A model generated the notes under the pieces. The model saw only the letters and a program-made list of their open reading frames with translations, was not told where the DNA came from and made no database searches. DNA of 64,000 bases from Butyricimonas paravirosa. Lineage in GTDB: Bacteria; Bacteroidota; Bacteroidia; Bacteroidales; Marinifilaceae. Positions 36,033 through 45,036 of this stretch are shown here, piece after piece (position 1 is the first letter of the stretch; every line of letters starts with the position of its first letter). The stretch is from the NCBI RefSeq assembly GCF_032878955.1, contig NZ_CP043839.1, positions 1,054,001 to 1,118,000 of the forward strand, in the 5' to 3' direction. Both the position numbers and the translations under genes were made by a program.

Positions 36033-36764
36033 TCACCCAAGAGTGTCATCAGCACCGGGCGGAACGCGCAGGTAAACGGAACGGGTGTACTCGTCCGTGT
36101 CCGGGCTGGCGAGATAAGGATAAATATGCACGACCGTCTCCGGGGAGAGAGGTTCTCTACCGGGACCCTCGGGATCGGGTAGCGTAAAAGTGACCGTCCC
36201 GGCGGCACGGGTCACCGCAGGAAGGTGAAGCACGCGTGGCGCATCGGGCAAGCAGTCGTAGAAGTAACCCACGACGAGCGTATCGTTGTCCCTCGTCTCG
36301 TCGAGTATGCCGTGGTGACGCCATTCGAGAGTAAAGGTCCACCCGTCACGGCGGACGTGGGTGTAGAGCGGCACGGCGAGCCAGCCAACGCTGAAAACGA
36401 AGGCCCGGAAGTTCTCCACACCATGCTCGTCGCAGGCTGTGCCGTTCACCTTGTGACACAGGTTCGGAGCAGTCATGGAGGTGTCCTTGGCAAAGGGGAC
36501 CCACGAGTTGGCTCCCACAAGTTTCCGCTGGAGGATTTTCACGAGCCTGTCAACGAATGCGAAAACACTTGTCAACAGTCGCTGCCTCTCCGATCGCTTC
36601 GCACGGCGACGATCACGTTCCTCTGTCGATCCGGCGGGGCGCTTGCTGGCACAATGGCATTCCTTGCCTTTCCGGTAATACGTGGTGATACCGCCGGAAC
36701 GAGTGGTCGCTTGTTGATTGACCGGTAGCGCGGTTTTCTTTTTCTTCTTCTTTTTCTTGCTCAT
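36033..36764 (-). CDS. DUF6266-like protein with N-terminal poly-lysine
   Basis: A 243-residue protein without a signal peptide. The N terminus MSKKKKKKKKTALPV is strongly basic; a GGITTYYRKGKE segment follows, then a basic helix with ERDRRRAKRSERQRL, and a beta-rich C-terminal half (DDTLVVGYFYD... GTVTFTLPDPE... VVHIYPYLASPD). The layout resembles DUF6266 proteins of Bacteroidota, whose function is unknown. I chose ATG 36764 because AGAGGAGG lies just upstream; such a strong Shine-Dalgarno is unusual in this phylum. The in-frame extension to 36854 looks non-coding. It is divergent from a relative at 37150. Confidence 0.6.
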   Translation of the reverse strand: MSKKKKKKKKTALPVNQQATTRSGGITTYYRKGKECHCASKRPAGSTEERDRRRAKRSERQRLLTSVFAFVDRLVKILQRKLVGANSWVPFAKDTSMTAPNLCHKVNGTACDEHGVENFRAFVFSVGWLAVPLYTHVRRDGWTFTLEWRHHGILDETRDNDTLVVGYFYDCLPDAPRVLHLPAVTRAAGTVTFTLPDPEGPGREPLSPETVVHIYPYLASPDTDEYTRSVYLRVPPGADDTLG

Positions 36765-37149
36765 GATGCCTCCTCTTAAATGATTCGATAAACCTCCAAT
36801 AATGCTTAAACACACCTTAATGTCAAGTTTACATTTTTTTAGGGAAATTACCAAATCGTGAATGTCAAGTCACCGGGTTACTCCGGTAACTTTCCGGTAA
36901 CTTTCCGGTGACTTACCGGTAACTTACAAAAGGTGCAGTTAACTTATCTCGAAGATAGATAGCATCTTGCACGCATATCGCCCGTTACCAAACGGGAAAG
37001 AGAGTGGAGATACTCAAAATATGTTAATTTTTATTAAAAATAAATTTGTTTTTTCTTGTTCAAGTCGAAAAAGGGTCATACCTTTACCATGTGCTTTCCT
37101 CGAAGCGTGGGGAAAGGCGTTTTGAAATACTCATCTAATACTCGAAAGT
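36765..37149. promoter_or_regulatory. Divergent control region between two DUF6266-like genes, with 11-bp iterons
   Basis: This 385-base spacer holds no gene. From 36876 to 36928 there is a tandem array with 11-base period: GGTTACTCC, GGTAACTTTCC, GGTAACTTTCC, GGTGACTTACC, GGTAACTTACA. Spacing of one helical turn suggests a protein-binding array. Also present are a CCCGTT-acca-AACGGG hairpin (36981-36996) and, near the right gene, CTTG (37055-37058) and TACCTTTA (37079-37086), close to the Bacteroidota -33/-7 pattern, followed by a leader hairpin CTTTCC...GGAAAG (37094-37114). Confidence 0.6.
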
Positions 37150-37941
37150 ATGGCACGAATAAAATCAACCAACTTTTACCAGAAGAGCGGGAAAGTCGCT
37201 AACGAGGTATTTTCCAATCTAGGCAACGGCGAGGTCGGCTGCCGCGCCAAGAACAGCAAGCAAGCGCCCCTGAACGAGGAGCAAAAAATCAACGCGTCGG
37301 GCTTCTCGGCCCTTAACGCCGAGGTACGGTACCTGAACCCGGTACTCCACGTGACCTTTCCCCGTGACACGAACGGCACCAAGTGGGCCAATCGTTTCAC
37401 GAGCGTCAACAAGAAACGCGAGGGCGTGTTGACAACCACGAAGATTCATCCTGATACCCCCGTTGACCCGAAGAAAAAAGCCAACGAGGAGTACACCAGC
37501 AAGATCGACTGGACGAAAGTCCTTTTCGCCGCCGGTCCGTTGCTCGTTCCTTCCGTGACCGTCAACAAAGCCAACTTGAACCTCGAACAGATCATCGCCG
37601 AGAAAACAAGGCTCCGTTCCCGTGTCACGCCCCTCGCCGACGCGGAAACTCCCGTCGTGACCGCCGAGGAGGGCGAGATGTATAGCATCACCTTCGCGCA
37701 GGAAGCCACCGTTTACGAGGGGGCCTACTGCTGGACGAACGACCGCGTTTACGGCGTCATCTACAGTCCCGAAGACCATTTCGCCCTTGTCCAGCAACTG
37801 CGCGACAGGGGTGAGAACGGCGTGACCACCATCGTCGTCCCCTCTTTCGTCAAGCCCGAGAACATCCACGTCTACAGTCTCGCCATGACCGCCGACGGGA
37901 AAATTACTTCTAACTCCATTCACTCTACCTTAGGAGCGTAA
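37150..37941 (+). CDS. DUF6266-like protein
   Basis: A 263-residue protein with no signal peptide or membrane segment. The N-terminal part (SGKVANEVFSNLGNGEVGCR, then LNEEQKINASGFSALNAEVRYLNP) and C-terminal part (NDRVYGVIYSPEDHFALVQQL, then TIVVPSF, then VHVYSLAMTADGKITSNS-like text) follow the DUF6266 pattern. The divergent neighbour shares the same plan at lower similarity. GC-rich codons (GCC, GAG, ATC) prevail more strongly than in the flanking genes by eye. Function unknown; a structural or phage-derived role is possible but not shown. Confidence 0.6.
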   Translation: MARIKSTNFYQKSGKVANEVFSNLGNGEVGCRAKNSKQAPLNEEQKINASGFSALNAEVRYLNPVLHVTFPRDTNGTKWANRFTSVNKKREGVLTTTKIHPDTPVDPKKKANEEYTSKIDWTKVLFAAGPLLVPSVTVNKANLNLEQIIAEKTRLRSRVTPLADAETPVVTAEEGEMYSITFAQEATVYEGAYCWTNDRVYGVIYSPEDHFALVQQLRDRGENGVTTIVVPSFVKPENIHVYSLAMTADGKITSNSIHSTLGA

Positions 37942-37948
37942 GGTTTAT

Positions 37949-37977
37949 AACGGCAGCTCACGCTGCCGTTAATTTTA
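37949..37977 (+). terminator. Terminator after the DUF6266-like gene
   Basis: AACGGCAGC (37949-37957), loop tcac, GCTGCCGTT (37962-37970), followed by AATTTTAAATTTT. A strong 9-bp GC-rich stem 8 bases after the stop. Confidence 0.75.
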
Positions 37978-38172
37978 AATTTTAAATCCCAGCCGCACAA
38001 GGCCGATGCTTCTTGATTTTCAACTTTTAGTTTTTAGCTTTTAACTTTCCAACTACCCCCTCTAACTCCCCCTTACACAGGGGGAGGACACGCTGCATTG
38101 TTACATCGTGACACCTTTCCGTCTCTTCCCCTATGCAGGGGGGAGCCGGAGGGGGTAGTCCTCTCATTTTCA
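37976..38172. repeat. Full dispersed repeat element, inverted orientation
   Basis: TTTTAAAT array, CCCAGCCGCACAAGGCC (37988-38004), TTTTAGTTTTTAGC arrays, then the core 38051-38159 (AACTACCCCCTCTAACTCCCCC ... GGAGGGGGTAGTC). The interior reads gaggacacgctgcattgttac, the reverse complement of the nuo-type interior. It sits between the convergent DUF6266-like gene and the patatin gene. Confidence 0.86.
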
Positions 38173-38190
38173 ATTGCCTTGTCTTTCCCC

Positions 38191-40416
38191 TCAAAAATAA
38201 AATCCCAGATTAAAGTAACACCCTAACTTTTCCGACCAGTCGGAGAAAGTAAAGACCAGATCAATCGGTCCCAGCATAGAATCCCGGGAATAACCGATTC
38301 CCCCGCCCCATATACCTTTACGACCGAAGAGGTCAAAGAAGTTATCGTCTTGCAAGGCATAGTTCCCGATAACGGAAAGATAGTGCTTTCGCCCCATGCG
38401 TTGGCGAAATTCCAATTTCCCCACGATCACGGCATTCTCGAATACCTCCACGTGGTTAATTCCCACGAAAGGCATCTGCTGCGTGTTGTAACGTCCGAAC
38501 TCCGTTCCCCCGAGATTATTAAAGTAAGAATAGGCAGGATCATGCCCGATCAACACTCGCCCGAACGCAGAAGGTAGTAATTTCAAACGGTCGGAAAGGG
38601 AAACAACCGGGCAGAAACGAACCGACAGGGCGGAAAACGGCGATCCCCCGTCATACGTCGCCAAGTTATCCGTGTACAACGAGTAAGCGGCCTCTAAGGA
38701 AACGCCCCGGGAGGGGTAGAACCGACGATCGTACGTGTCCAGTTCCGCCACCCCGTAATAACTGAAAAAGCCCTCGGGACGAACGCTCATCACCTCGTCC
38801 TCGTTGGAGAAAAGCAAGGAATTGTAATCAAAATACTCGTAGCGTAACCCCACCTTGAACTTAAAATTACGCAGGTACAGGCTGGACAGCCCAAGTTCCC
38901 CCGCGTGGTAACGATAAGTCACGTTATTCGTTTTCTTCCCCTTCCGGTAATAATCCACGTCATTGTAGCGGAACATGTAAGCGAGGTTAAACCCTCGCAA
39001 GAAAGTATTTTCCAGTGAATATTCCAGTTTCACGCAAGGATTCTTGCTCAAACGCCCGGTTAACGCCAGTTGTGACCCTCGCAGACTCCTGTTGTTTAAA
39101 GTCGTGTTCAACAAGATGGCCGCCATATCCTCCGAATCAAACCGGAAACCGATATTCAGCGTACTCATGGGATTGGATTTCAGGCTTAACTCCAAATCGT
39201 AGGGAGCTGTCCCCAGCAACCGGTAATTCACCGCCACGAATGCTTTCGTGCCGTATAAAATCGCTATTTCACGATGAATATCATTCAACGTGATCTCACT
39301 ATTTTCCTCTATCCGCATTTTCCGACGCACCCATCCTTCCTCCCGTAAGGAGAGTCCCCGGATAATAACATTCCGGATGGCTATTTTTTCCGGTTGACGG
39401 GCTTTCGGGATTTCGTTGTCCACGTTCTCGGACTCCCCGATCAATTCTTTTACCCGCATGATCTCGGACCATTGTTGCAGTGCCGCCACCTTTCCCCGGG
39501 CCAGTAGCGAATCGATCGCGCGGGCGCTGAAACTGGCGGCCGTGTATCCTTTCATATCGGGACGAATCACCAGATCGGCAAGCTTCACGTTCGCCTCGTG
39601 CTTGTTCATGCAGAGAAGGTTGATGATCTGCGGGATCACGCCGGAAACAGACTCCAACTTATCCTCCTTCATCAAATCGGCCTGCACGTCAACCCCGATC
39701 ACGATCTCCGCGCCCAACTCACGAGCCACGTCTGTCGGGAAATTATTCAATATTCCCCCGTCAACCAGTACCCGGTCACCCGTCCTCACCGGGGTAAACA
39801 CGCCCGGAATGGCCATGCTCGCCCGCATCGCCTGCACGAGATTCCCTCCCTTCATCACGATCTCTTCCCGGTGGAACATATCCGCCGCCACGCAGGCAAA
39901 CGGGATCGGTAATTGCAGGAAATCAAGGGAATCATGATAACCAATCGTGAGATCGGAAAAGAGATTATACACGTTCTGCCCGCTGATAAAACCTGACGGA
40001 CGCTTTTTCCCCCGGTCAAAAGGGACGGAAAGCAGGTACTTGCCATCCTGTTCCTTCTCCCCGAAAGGCAGGTCATAGCGGTTCACTTTATCACTTAGAA
40101 GGAACATCCAATCCTGCACCCGCACGAGGCTATCCAGTTGATCGGCCGAATAACCGATGGCATACAGACCGCCCACGATGGAGCCCATGCTGGTTCCCAC
40201 GATGACATCCACGGGGATTCCCGCTTTTTCCAACACTTTCAACACGCCGATGTGTGCCACGCCCTTCGCTCCCCCTCCGCTTAACACGACGCCCACCTTT
40301 TTCCGTTGTGCCTCCACGGTCGGGAGCATCAACAGCAATAACAAGCCGATCACGAACAGGCGTCGGGCAACCGGGGCATGGAATTTCGGGTATCGGGAAA
40401 GTTGCGGGTATTGCAT
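38191..40416 (-). CDS. Patatin-like phospholipase with C-terminal outer-membrane barrel (PlpD-like)
   Basis: A 741-residue exported protein. After the signal peptide (about 16-36) comes a patatin domain: oxyanion loop SGGGAKGVAHIG, nucleophile Ser76 in GTSMGS, and catalytic Asp219 in VDGG. A POTRA-like segment follows (about 320-400, IRNVIIRGLSLREEGW), then a BamA/D15-type 16-strand-like beta-barrel ending in LGFYF. This is the type V-d autotransporter-like layout: a lipid acyl hydrolase linked to an outer-membrane barrel. Intact; ends next to a repeat block and begins after another. Confidence 0.9.
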   Translation of the reverse strand: MQYPQLSRYPKFHAPVARRLFVIGLLLLLMLPTVEAQRKKVGVVLSGGGAKGVAHIGVLKVLEKAGIPVDVIVGTSMGSIVGGLYAIGYSADQLDSLVRVQDWMFLLSDKVNRYDLPFGEKEQDGKYLLSVPFDRGKKRPSGFISGQNVYNLFSDLTIGYHDSLDFLQLPIPFACVAADMFHREEIVMKGGNLVQAMRASMAIPGVFTPVRTGDRVLVDGGILNNFPTDVARELGAEIVIGVDVQADLMKEDKLESVSGVIPQIINLLCMNKHEANVKLADLVIRPDMKGYTAASFSARAIDSLLARGKVAALQQWSEIMRVKELIGESENVDNEIPKARQPEKIAIRNVIIRGLSLREEGWVRRKMRIEENSEITLNDIHREIAILYGTKAFVAVNYRLLGTAPYDLELSLKSNPMSTLNIGFRFDSEDMAAILLNTTLNNRSLRGSQLALTGRLSKNPCVKLEYSLENTFLRGFNLAYMFRYNDVDYYRKGKKTNNVTYRYHAGELGLSSLYLRNFKFKVGLRYEYFDYNSLLFSNEDEVMSVRPEGFFSYYGVAELDTYDRRFYPSRGVSLEAAYSLYTDNLATYDGGSPFSALSVRFCPVVSLSDRLKLLPSAFGRVLIGHDPAYSYFNNLGGTEFGRYNTQQMPFVGINHVEVFENAVIVGKLEFRQRMGRKHYLSVIGNYALQDDNFFDLFGRKGIWGGGIGYSRDSMLGPIDLVFTFSDWSEKLGCYFNLGFYF

Positions 40417-40429
40417 GGTATATATTTTT

Positions 40430-40778
40430 AATTTAGAATTTAGAGTTTAGAATGCCCCCCTCGAAGGGGCTGTTCAAAAGTCATTTTCAAACTCCCTCCC
40501 CCCTTCGGGGTACTCCCTCTATAAACAGAGGGAGAGTTGAAATACCCTCTGTCTTCGGGAAGAGTCACCAGCTCCTCCTCTGTTTATAGAGGAGGTGGCA
40601 CGAAGTGACGGAGGAGTTTTTTGAAATTAAATGACTTTTTGGGAAAGCCCCGACAGGCTGCATTGTTACATTGTTGTGCCTTCTTGCGTCCGTCTCTCCC
40701 CCTGTGTAAGGGGGAGCCGGAGGGGGTAGTTAAAGCGTTAGTCCCGTTGGTGGAAATCATAAATCTAAAATTTAAAAT
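40430..40778. repeat. Composite repeat block between hydrolase and patatin genes
   Basis: Two core types are joined here. Left: outer arms AAAAGTCATTTTCAAACTCC (from 40477) and the inverse up to about 40641 around hairpins CTCCCTCTATAAACAGAGGGAG (40513-40534) and CTCCTCTGTTTATAGAGGAG (40575-40594), like the nuoK-nuoL block. Right: half of the other core, GGCTGCATTGTTACATTG ... CTCCCCCTGTGTAAGGGGGAG ... GGGGGTAGTT (about 40657-40731). It ends in an AAAATCT array that abuts the hydrolase stop codon. No gene is seen in the 362-base gap. Confidence 0.85.
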
Positions 40779-42158
40779 CTAAAATCCTTTCCCCTTGATC
40801 CAATCCCCGATCTCTTTCAAGGCCACGGGCGAAAAAGTTTCCTCTATCGTGCCGTATAAAGCGGGTGAACCCGATTCGCAAGTCTGGAAAAGATGATTTA
40901 ACCCGGGTAGTTCCTTCACGGTCACGCTCCGGTTTCTCCCAGCCTCCAAACCTTTCTTGATGATCCCCAAGTTTCCTGGCAAGACTTGCAGGTCACGACT
41001 CCCGTTCAAAGCCAGTACCGGACATTTCACGTCCCTCAAAACGGGAACAGGGTCGTATTTCACGAAGAAATACATCCACGGGGATAGCACTTGACGACGC
41101 CAAAGTTCGGCACCTCGCTCGTCCTTCAGGTTTATCGGCAATTTCCCCGCTTGGTTCAAACTATCCATGTACGCTTTCAAAAGCGGTTCGGCCTCCCGAC
41201 TCGACGCGCTCGCCAGCACGATGTCAAAACATCGGCGATTCACGGCAGCCGAGTAATCCAGCTCCCCGGCAGTCGCTCCCGTCACCCGTCCCATCTCTTT
41301 TTGCTGTTCCAGTAATATATGATCACCCCGTAGCCCGGGCCCTGCCAACAGGACGATAAAAGCCACGTCCCCGGAACGACTGGCCACGAGGGGGGCGATC
41401 ATCCCGCCTTCACTATGCCCGACAAGTCCTATATTTCGTATCTTTCGATCATTCTTCAAAAAGTTTACAGCAGCCTCCACGTCATCGGCGAAATCAAGCG
41501 TGGTTGCCGTCTCGAAATTCCCGGTTGATTGTCCCACTCCCCGATCATCGAAACGTAGCACCCCGATCCCCTGCCGGGTGAGATAGTCGGCAAGCACGAG
41601 AAAAGGTTTATGTCCCAACACCTCTTCATCCCGGTTTTGCGGCCCGCTACCGGAAATCAACACGACAACCGGGTAATAATCGCCCTTTTCCGGTAAAGTC
41701 AGCGTACCCGCCAAGGTCACGCCCGCTTTCGTGTTTTCAAAGGTCACTTCCTCTACCCGGTATGGATAGGGTGGCTTGGGTTCCTGTGGACGCGAGAGAG
41801 GCTTTTCCTCGTTGCCCCGCATTAATTCCAACGGCAGCGTCAACCCGCCCTGCACGAAAGTTCCTTGTATCCTATCGGATCCCTGCCATTTCCCGGAGAA
41901 TTTCATTCCAAGGGCCGGAGCCGTGATGGTCAACACGCTATCTGCGTACTCCGTTTTCCCCGTGGGAATTCCCTTTGCCCCCTGATCAGGGCTATCCATC
42001 GTCGTCGTCCATGAATCCCCGGAACGGGAAACATGAAAAACAAGCCTTAATTTCACGCCCTGAATATTCAAGGTTCCACCCCAATGTCCGGCAATATCCT
42101 GCGCGTTCACGATCATCGCCACGAGGACAAAAAATACGGATACAAATACTCTTTTCAT
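40779..42158 (-). CDS. Exported alpha/beta hydrolase (S9/S33-like)
   Basis: A 459-residue protein with a signal peptide (about 1-19), an N-terminal beta-rich domain (about 20-115, WGGTLNIQGVKLRLVFH ... GTFVQGGLTLPLEL, DUF3887-like or lipocalin-like), and an alpha/beta hydrolase domain. Nucleophile Ser249 lies in GHSEGG, a first oxyanion loop in ISGSGPQNRDE, and the C-terminal Asp and His in NGSRDLQV and GLNHLFQ complete a plausible triad. Likely a periplasmic esterase or peptidase. It is 43 bases after the barrel-like gene and could share its transcript. Confidence 0.87.
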   Translation of the reverse strand: MKRVFVSVFFVLVAMIVNAQDIAGHWGGTLNIQGVKLRLVFHVSRSGDSWTTTMDSPDQGAKGIPTGKTEYADSVLTITAPALGMKFSGKWQGSDRIQGTFVQGGLTLPLELMRGNEEKPLSRPQEPKPPYPYRVEEVTFENTKAGVTLAGTLTLPEKGDYYPVVVLISGSGPQNRDEEVLGHKPFLVLADYLTRQGIGVLRFDDRGVGQSTGNFETATTLDFADDVEAAVNFLKNDRKIRNIGLVGHSEGGMIAPLVASRSGDVAFIVLLAGPGLRGDHILLEQQKEMGRVTGATAGELDYSAAVNRRCFDIVLASASSREAEPLLKAYMDSLNQAGKLPINLKDERGAELWRRQVLSPWMYFFVKYDPVPVLRDVKCPVLALNGSRDLQVLPGNLGIIKKGLEAGRNRSVTVKELPGLNHLFQTCESGSPALYGTIEETFSPVALKEIGDWIKGKGF

Positions 42159-42201
42159 GCTATTTCTTGTTTACATTATTCAACAAATATACGAGAAATA
42201 A

Positions 42202-42861
42202 TTACAAGATATGCAATTTCACACCAAACGAGAGACTCAGTATATCCCATGTTCTCACGTATTTATTCGTAGCACTACTGATGATGTAAAGATCACAGGT
42301 ACTCAACTCGTAAAATGCCGTGATTCGACGAAAGGGAGAATGAGGCCCCAGATCAAAAGCAATTCGCTGCCCGGTAAAGATATGAAAGCGTACACGGGTG
42401 GAAAACTTATAATAGTTATTCGGGTATTTTTCCGGTTCCTTCACCCAGAAATCATCGGATAACACCGTGTTCATGTACAGTCCCGTCACCAGTGGTTCCA
42501 ACCACCACTTGCCACCGAGACTAACCTCCCACGGTGCGTAATTTTGTTTCAACGTGAACGTTACTTTTGCCTTGTTGGAAGAAAAACGAGGAATCAAGCC
42601 GAACATGATCTCCGTTTCCCACTGTTTCTTTCGCCCGTAATCCCAACCTACGCCAAGGGAGAGCAATCCCATAGAACCGGCATATTGCACGTTCTGGTAC
42701 TTCGGGATCAGACGGTTCCACCCGGATTTATATTGCTGCAACTTACGCTGATGCCGTTCTGCCCGGCGTTGCTCCCGGTCATCATCCGTCATACCCAACA
42801 CGATTGTAGCCATACTCATGAACATGGCCACGATGCCGACTCTAATAATAGACCACTTCAT
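42202..42861 (-). CDS. Exported beta-rich, probably outer-membrane barrel protein of unknown function
   Basis: A 219-residue protein with a signal peptide (about 1-24), a basic linker (DDREQRRAERHQRKLQQ), and a mature part of alternating hydrophobic strands with many aromatic residues (WDYGRKKQWETEIMFGLIPRF, ending FGVKLHIL), as in small outer-membrane barrels. I do not recognise a named family. Its start overlaps the end of the phosphoesterase gene by 20 bases, so the two are translated together. Confidence 0.65.
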   Translation of the reverse strand: MKWSIIRVGIVAMFMSMATIVLGMTDDDREQRRAERHQRKLQQYKSGWNRLIPKYQNVQYAGSMGLLSLGVGWDYGRKKQWETEIMFGLIPRFSSNKAKVTFTLKQNYAPWEVSLGGKWWLEPLVTGLYMNTVLSDDFWVKEPEKYPNNYYKFSTRVRFHIFTGQRIAFDLGPHSPFRRITAFYELSTCDLYIISSATNKYVRTWDILSLSFGVKLHIL

Positions 42862-43636
42862 ACTCGTACCCTCCCGGCGTTAAGGTGAATAACAAATAAT
42901 TCTTATCTTTCATCGCGGCACAACCGATATACGGAATCCCGTCCTCGAACAACTCTTCATGAAGTAGCGTGTGACTGTGTGCGTGCAAACAGAACTCCAC
43001 CCCCGGAAATTCCAGCAACAAGGCATGAAAACCACGGGCCACGTTATTGTTGAACTCCACGTTGAAAGGTTGCACGTGCATCACCGGAACCGTCCGGGGA
43101 CATCCCACCGTGTCCTGCAATTCATTGTACATGAAGGTAAAGTCCGGCACCGGGTGTGAGTAGTCGAATTCCAAGGCATTCGTGTTCATGCAAACAAATT
43201 TAGTATTCCCCGCCCGGAAGGAGAAATTCTCATCCCCGTATACCTTCAGGAAAACATCCATCCCGTTTCCGAGAATATCGTGATTCCCCAACAAGGCCAC
43301 GTAAGGCACCTTCAGCTTTCCCATAATATCCCGCACCCACAGGAACTCCTTCGTCAAGCCGAAATCGGATATATCTCCCCCGTGAATCACGAAGTCCACG
43401 TCGTCCCGCTTGTTGAGCGCTTTCACGAAATCTTCCGTTTCATCATACCAACGCTGACTATCACCCATTAACACGAACCGCAAGGTGTCTTTCCCCTCGC
43501 AGATTTCTTCTATACGAGCTATATTCTTCGCATTTATACCCGTTTCTCCATGTAAACGAACATCGTACGGATGATACTCGATTAAATCACACCCGCATAG
43601 AAGTAGCACTATTCCATATAAAATTACTCTTTTCAT
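42842..43636 (-). CDS. Calcineurin-like metallophosphoesterase lipoprotein
   Basis: A 264-residue lipoprotein (LLCGC, Cys15). The five metal-binding motifs of the family are visible: GDSQRWYD, HGGDISD, LLGNHDILG, a VMHVQPF segment and HAHSHTLLH. Conserved residues appear intact, so it is probably an active phosphodiesterase or phosphatase in the envelope; the substrate is unknown. First gene of a likely three-gene unit with the barrel protein and the hydrolase. Confidence 0.88.
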   Translation of the reverse strand: MKRVILYGIVLLLCGCDLIEYHPYDVRLHGETGINAKNIARIEEICEGKDTLRFVLMGDSQRWYDETEDFVKALNKRDDVDFVIHGGDISDFGLTKEFLWVRDIMGKLKVPYVALLGNHDILGNGMDVFLKVYGDENFSFRAGNTKFVCMNTNALEFDYSHPVPDFTFMYNELQDTVGCPRTVPVMHVQPFNVEFNNNVARGFHALLLEFPGVEFCLHAHSHTLLHEELFEDGIPYIGCAAMKDKNYLLFTLTPGGYEYEVVYY

Positions 43637-43861
43637 TGCAATACCAGTTTATAGTCCCGATAATGCAAAAAGCAGACCAAATTATTTAGAATGATTATTA
43701 ATATAAAACCGACACGGTTACCATTTTGGAAAGATACCCTACCAAAATGAAAAGGTTTTATCATTTACCAATCCGACAAAATCACAACAAAACACTGATT
43801 AACAAGCAAATAAACCAGACAACAATCATCTTGCATATTTTTTGCTATCTTGTTGGTCGTT

Positions 43862-44986
43862 ATGGACAAGGAACAGAACGTTGAACACTTCCTCAGTCTT
43901 ATAAGAAAGGCTAAGAGAGGTCATTTAAAGATATATATCGGCATGATTGCCGGGGTTGGAAAAACTTATCGGATGTTACGGGAAGCACATGATTTGCTTA
44001 CCGCGGGAGTTGATGTACAAGTAGGTTACGCGGAAACACACGGTCGTGTCGACACGGCAGCCAAACTGGAAGGTCTTCCCGTTATTCCCCGTAAAAAACT
44101 ATTTTACAAGGGCAAGGAAGTCGAAGAGATGGATTTACAGGCAATTTTACAAATACACCCGGAAGTGGTGATTGTCGATGAACTGGCCCACACGAATATC
44201 GAGGGTTGCGTGAACGAGAAACGCTGGCAGGACGTGCTTGACTTGCTGGACGCGGGGATTAATGTTATCACGGCCGTGAATATCCAGCACATCGAAAGCC
44301 TGAACGGGGAGGTACAGGACATTTCCGGAATCGAGGTAAAAGAACGTGTCCCCGATAGCGTGTTAGGACAGGCCGACGAGGTGGTGAACATCGACTTGAC
44401 CGCTGAAGAATTGATCTCCCGGTTAAAAGCCGGAAAGATTTACAAACCGGATAAAATTGAACTGGCCCTGCGTAACTTCTTCAAATCGGAAAACATCCTT
44501 CAACTCCGGGAACTAGCCTTGAAAGAGGTCGCCCTACGGGTGGAGAAAAAGGTGGAAAACGAGGTGGTGGAAAATATCGGCCTGCGCCATGAACGCTTCT
44601 TAGCCTGTATCAGTAGTCAGGAAAAAACACCGCGCAAACTCATCCGGAAAGTGGCACGCCTAGCCACCCATTACAATAGCAAATTCGTGGTCCTCCACGT
44701 GCAAACCCGCCACGAAAGCGCTGACCGCATCCCACTGGCCAAGCAACGTTACCTGATCAATCATTTCAAGCTGGCATCAGAACTGGGCGGAGAGGTACTT
44801 CAAATACAATCGGACGACATTATCGGAACCATCATCAATGTTTGCCGGGAAAGGCAGATTAGCACGGTTTGCGTGGGAAAACCCAACATCCAGTTGTTCT
44901 CGTACGTGCGTTCTGCCCTTCGATACAAGAGGTTATTGAATAATCTGGCGATATTAAATGTAGATTTAATCATTCTCGGTTCATAA
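43862..44986 (+). CDS. KdpD N-terminal sensor half (KdpD plus Usp domain), without kinase
   Basis: A 374-residue protein equal to the cytoplasmic N-terminal part of KdpD. It has Walker A GMIAGVGKT (27-35), Walker B-like VIVDELAHTN, the conserved VNIQHIESLN, and a universal-stress (Usp) domain from about 245 on (FLACISSQEKTPRK ... SYVRSALRYKRLL). The ATG at 43862 is chosen over the upstream TTG codons at 43850. The membrane and histidine kinase parts of classical KdpD are missing, but a separate kinase is encoded 50 bases downstream. No kdpFABC genes are in the window. Likely senses potassium or second-messenger state for that kinase. Confidence 0.87.
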   Translation: MDKEQNVEHFLSLIRKAKRGHLKIYIGMIAGVGKTYRMLREAHDLLTAGVDVQVGYAETHGRVDTAAKLEGLPVIPRKKLFYKGKEVEEMDLQAILQIHPEVVIVDELAHTNIEGCVNEKRWQDVLDLLDAGINVITAVNIQHIESLNGEVQDISGIEVKERVPDSVLGQADEVVNIDLTAEELISRLKAGKIYKPDKIELALRNFFKSENILQLRELALKEVALRVEKKVENEVVENIGLRHERFLACISSQEKTPRKLIRKVARLATHYNSKFVVLHVQTRHESADRIPLAKQRYLINHFKLASELGGEVLQIQSDDIIGTIINVCRERQISTVCVGKPNIQLFSYVRSALRYKRLLNNLAILNVDLIILGS

Positions 44987-45036
44987 ACACGGAAGAATTC
45001 TTGAAAATATCATTAAATCGAATTAAGTTTAGGGGT

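Noticed and set aside
37219..37923. 234-codon antisense frame opposite the DUF6266-like gene
   Set aside because: Mirror of GC-rich codons; no signal, domain or start site, while the + strand product fits a known family pattern.
35821..38172. Composite transposon around the DUF6266-like pair
   Set aside because: Flanking inverted elements exist, but no transposase or target-site duplication was seen; kept only as a possible cassette.
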